Shown here piece by piece: positions 61,601 to 64,000 of a DNA stretch of 64,000 nucleotides (position 1 is its first letter; every line of letters starts with the position of its first letter). Source of the DNA: Eopsaltria australis (lineage: Eukaryota; Chordata; Aves; Passeriformes; Petroicidae); the NCBI GenBank assembly GCA_034509425.1, contig JAVTVJ010000793.1, forward strand, positions 558,001 through 622,000. Direction: 5' to 3'. Below the pieces are notes generated by a model, which did not search any database, was not told the DNA's origin, and worked only from the letters and a program-made list of their open reading frames with translations. The position numbers and the translations under genes were made by a program.

Positions 61601-64000
61601 AAAAAGAAAAGCTCTCTTCAATTATTGATGACACACCTAGAACAAGTTTTAAAGAATACATCAAACTTCATCTAATGAGTATATACAGGTGAAGTGGTCT
61701 TTATGGACCATCACAAAAAACTTTCTGCATTAACCTGGGATTTACAGGATGCTGCAACTAAATTGAATTTCAGTTTCTATTAAAATGCAAATTAGTTTTT
61801 AAATTTAGGGACAATTTTAAGCATTCTCAAGGCATGTTTAGAGAATACTATCAGTGAGGTTTTTTTCCTCATTAACACAGGCAAATATTAAACACATATA
61901 GTGACCCAAGATTCTTCAATGTAAGTGAACAAGTTGTGAACCTTTACCTTGCGTTATCCTCAGAAGCAAAAAAATCTGCATTTTCAATCATTTAAGCACC
62001 TCTGAAGATCTGGTCTTGTAAGTCATGGAATTAAATTTACTGTTCCCAGAGTGTGCACCAGGAGAAAGGGGTTCAAGAGAGAAGGGGTAACACAGCAAGA
62101 GTGCTCCCACCCACAAACACAGTATTTCTGATTTGTATCTGATGACTGCTCTTGCAGTTTAGTCAAGACAAGAACATTTACTGTGCAAATGAAACCATAC
62201 TATTAAGGTGAAGAAAAACATCCAGAACCTACTCTCTCTGAAGACTGCAGAGCCTGTTAATATTTATGAAGTCTGAAGTAGCTTCAAAGACTCTTTACTT
62301 CATTTTCTTATGTCATAACAAAAAGCAGCACTAAGTCATTTAATTTTAAGGGGAGCTCACAACTAAACTATAACAATTCTAGTAAATTCTGACCTCTAGG
62401 AAAAGGCCTAATTTCTTTGGTTTGTGAGTGTGTGTCCTATAGCAACGGCAATGAACACAAGGCACAAAGAGGAAACTTGCATATTCACAAACTTCAAAGA
62501 CCAAAACACATAAAAACCTCAAAGCACCCAACATTATGACTGAAGCACTACATTTATTGTCTGTATTTCTCGGCATAGATTATTTCATGGATTAACCTGC
62601 CAGGTTAAGGGCAGTGGGCAAAGAGAAAATCTGTTTTGAAAAACCCTGATTAAGCACTTACTGTCCAAAGCCTTCCCTCTGATCAAACTCTGTGTCATAA
62701 AAACAACACATTAGAGAAAGTGATCTCTCCTCCTAGCATGGATGCTGCCATGCAGATATTCTTTAGCTGCAAAAAATCTGTGTAGGAAAGAAACAGAACC
62801 AGTGTTACAGGATATAGTTTGAAGATTGTGTACTTTATTTGGGCCTGACACAGCCAGGTTTGGTCAAGAGAGCCTCCAATTCAAGATGACAGAATTCTCT
62901 GAACATAACACTGGAGTATTTTGGTTACAGCCAGGGCTTTCAGGACTTTGAAGTTAGAGAGTATCACTGCTAAGCCTGATACATACTGGGAGTAACAAGA
63001 GGGAGGAAGAGACCATGACAAGGCATTGAATAGCTACATAACTTTAACCCAGAAAAATCAGTGAGGTATGTGTTGCCCTTGACTCAAGCCCTCCTCAACA
63101 GTATTTATTACCCAGACCTATAAAAAACTGAAACATCAGGAAATATGATCTATTAGTTAAATAAAAAATTATTCACTGTAGAATTGTTAAGGGGAACATA
63201 TGTTACACAAAACACAGACTGGAGTTCAAGATGCCCTATAGATTTGATGGTGATACAGTCAAAAAAAATACAATGTGGATTTTCAGCAGACAAAATAAGG
63301 AGAAACGGGATCTTTGTAATTCTTCCAACAAATCTGTCATCACTTTGGGGGTTAAAGAGTTAATGCCTCTCCCTAGCTTTGAAGCTTTGAAGTCTCTGTA
63401 TTAAGGATTGAACGATGCTGAAGAGACACCACATGCATGTAGTATCACATGTATATATTTCGTATGTATCCACAGGTGTTTCATACCCAGGACCTATACC
63501 TGACCTTTAACAGCAGCACTAATCACTTCTCAGACACTGCAAAGGTTCCCTTGCCAAAATGAAATATTCCAGTTGGGCTTTTTTTTCCCCAGGTCTCAAA
63601 CAACACTGGATCTCTTTGGCACGTAATACTGCTCCAGCCATTAATTCTTATCATGAACTTCTATTCCTATAACCTTTCAGTCTCACTCACGGGAAGAGAA
63701 GGGGTAGGGCCAGGGAACAGCTTCTGGTGTAAATCACTGGGAATTAGTTTCCAGCCAGAAAGACAGCAGGGCTGCCAATCAGCCCCCTGATTTTGCCTCC
63801 TTAATTGGGATCTCCCTTCTATCAGCCTCAGTGAAACTGGGTCCCACGAAAGAGCAGAGCCAGGACAGGCTTATCCCAGCTGCTGCCCTTAATTCTTCAC
63901 CCCTCAGAGGTACTGATGTCAGGCCACCAGGACACAGCAATGCTGGCAAGGCATCAGGCAGGAGGTCAAAGCCTGGGTGATGCCTTCACCCAGAGCAGAA

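Larger units (their letters stand above)
42373..64000 (-). other. Upstream intron(s)/5' region of GRAMD4, no exon recognised
   Basis: 21.6 kb beginning at a good 3' splice site (TTGCAG). No CpG island, no convincing promoter and no peptide I recognise on either strand. It contains CR1 fragments at 47423-47512 and 61085-61600, a (CA)7 repeat, small duplications, A/T tracts, and a possible regulatory cluster around 48.45-48.65 kb. Most likely 5' intron of GRAMD4 whose first exon(s) lie above 64000. Confidence 0.75.

Noticed and set aside
1..64000. CRISPR arrays, tRNA/rRNA genes, bacterial operons or a novel defence-type system
   Set aside because: The window is vertebrate intron/exon sequence; no array of spaced repeats, no cloverleaf with A/B boxes noticed, and no prokaryotic gene layout.

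Overview
The window is a piece of a vertebrate genome, most likely a bird. The evidence is one large multi-exon gene with GT-AG introns, about 40% GC by eye, and dispersed repeats that are almost all truncated CR1 LINEs of the avian type. No Alu, L1 or bacterial features are present. The species cannot be resolved from this sequence. All human comparisons below are from memory, not from an alignment run.

The only protein-coding gene I can support is GRAMD4 (GRAM domain-containing protein 4, also called death-inducing protein) on the minus strand. Fourteen consecutive coding exons run from 42372 down to 18, and all splice phases agree across every junction. Read from the ATG at 42323 they give 462 residues plus one base of the next codon. 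Human GRAMD4 is about 578 residues, so roughly 116 C-terminal residues (most of the GRAM domain, stop codon and 3' UTR) lie beyond position 1. In protein order the exons encode a conserved basic/acidic N-terminus, a coiled coil (residues ~72-136), a Q/P/A-rich linker, a conserved W/F-rich segment, a first hydrophobic pair (~228-269), a cytosolic-type linker, a second hydrophobic block (~336-376), and the beginning of the GRAM domain (~445 onward).

Layout: 1-14.8 kb is exon-dense (exons 4-14, introns 98 bp to 3.7 kb). 14.8-42.4 kb holds exons 1-3 separated by long introns (5.5, 12.9 and 8.7 kb). 42.4-64 kb has no recognisable exon and is read as 5' intron. The frame of exon 1 is open upstream of the conserved ATG, so an additional 5' coding exon may lie outside the window, or the upstream part is 5' UTR with a tiny uORF.

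Non-genic content: five CR1 fragments, one of which joins a reverse-transcriptase piece directly to a CR1 3' end; one possible solo LTR; short tandem duplications and homopolymer tracts; and one candidate intronic regulatory cluster containing an X-box-like palindrome. I found no tRNA, rRNA, CRISPR array, or second gene on either strand. The many 60-130 codon ORFs elsewhere lack conserved domains and splice-consistent edges. I did not find a new biological system. The most useful leads are the N-terminal extension, the similarity of the membrane module to MCTP-type C-termini, and a frame-neutral cassette exon with a weak donor.
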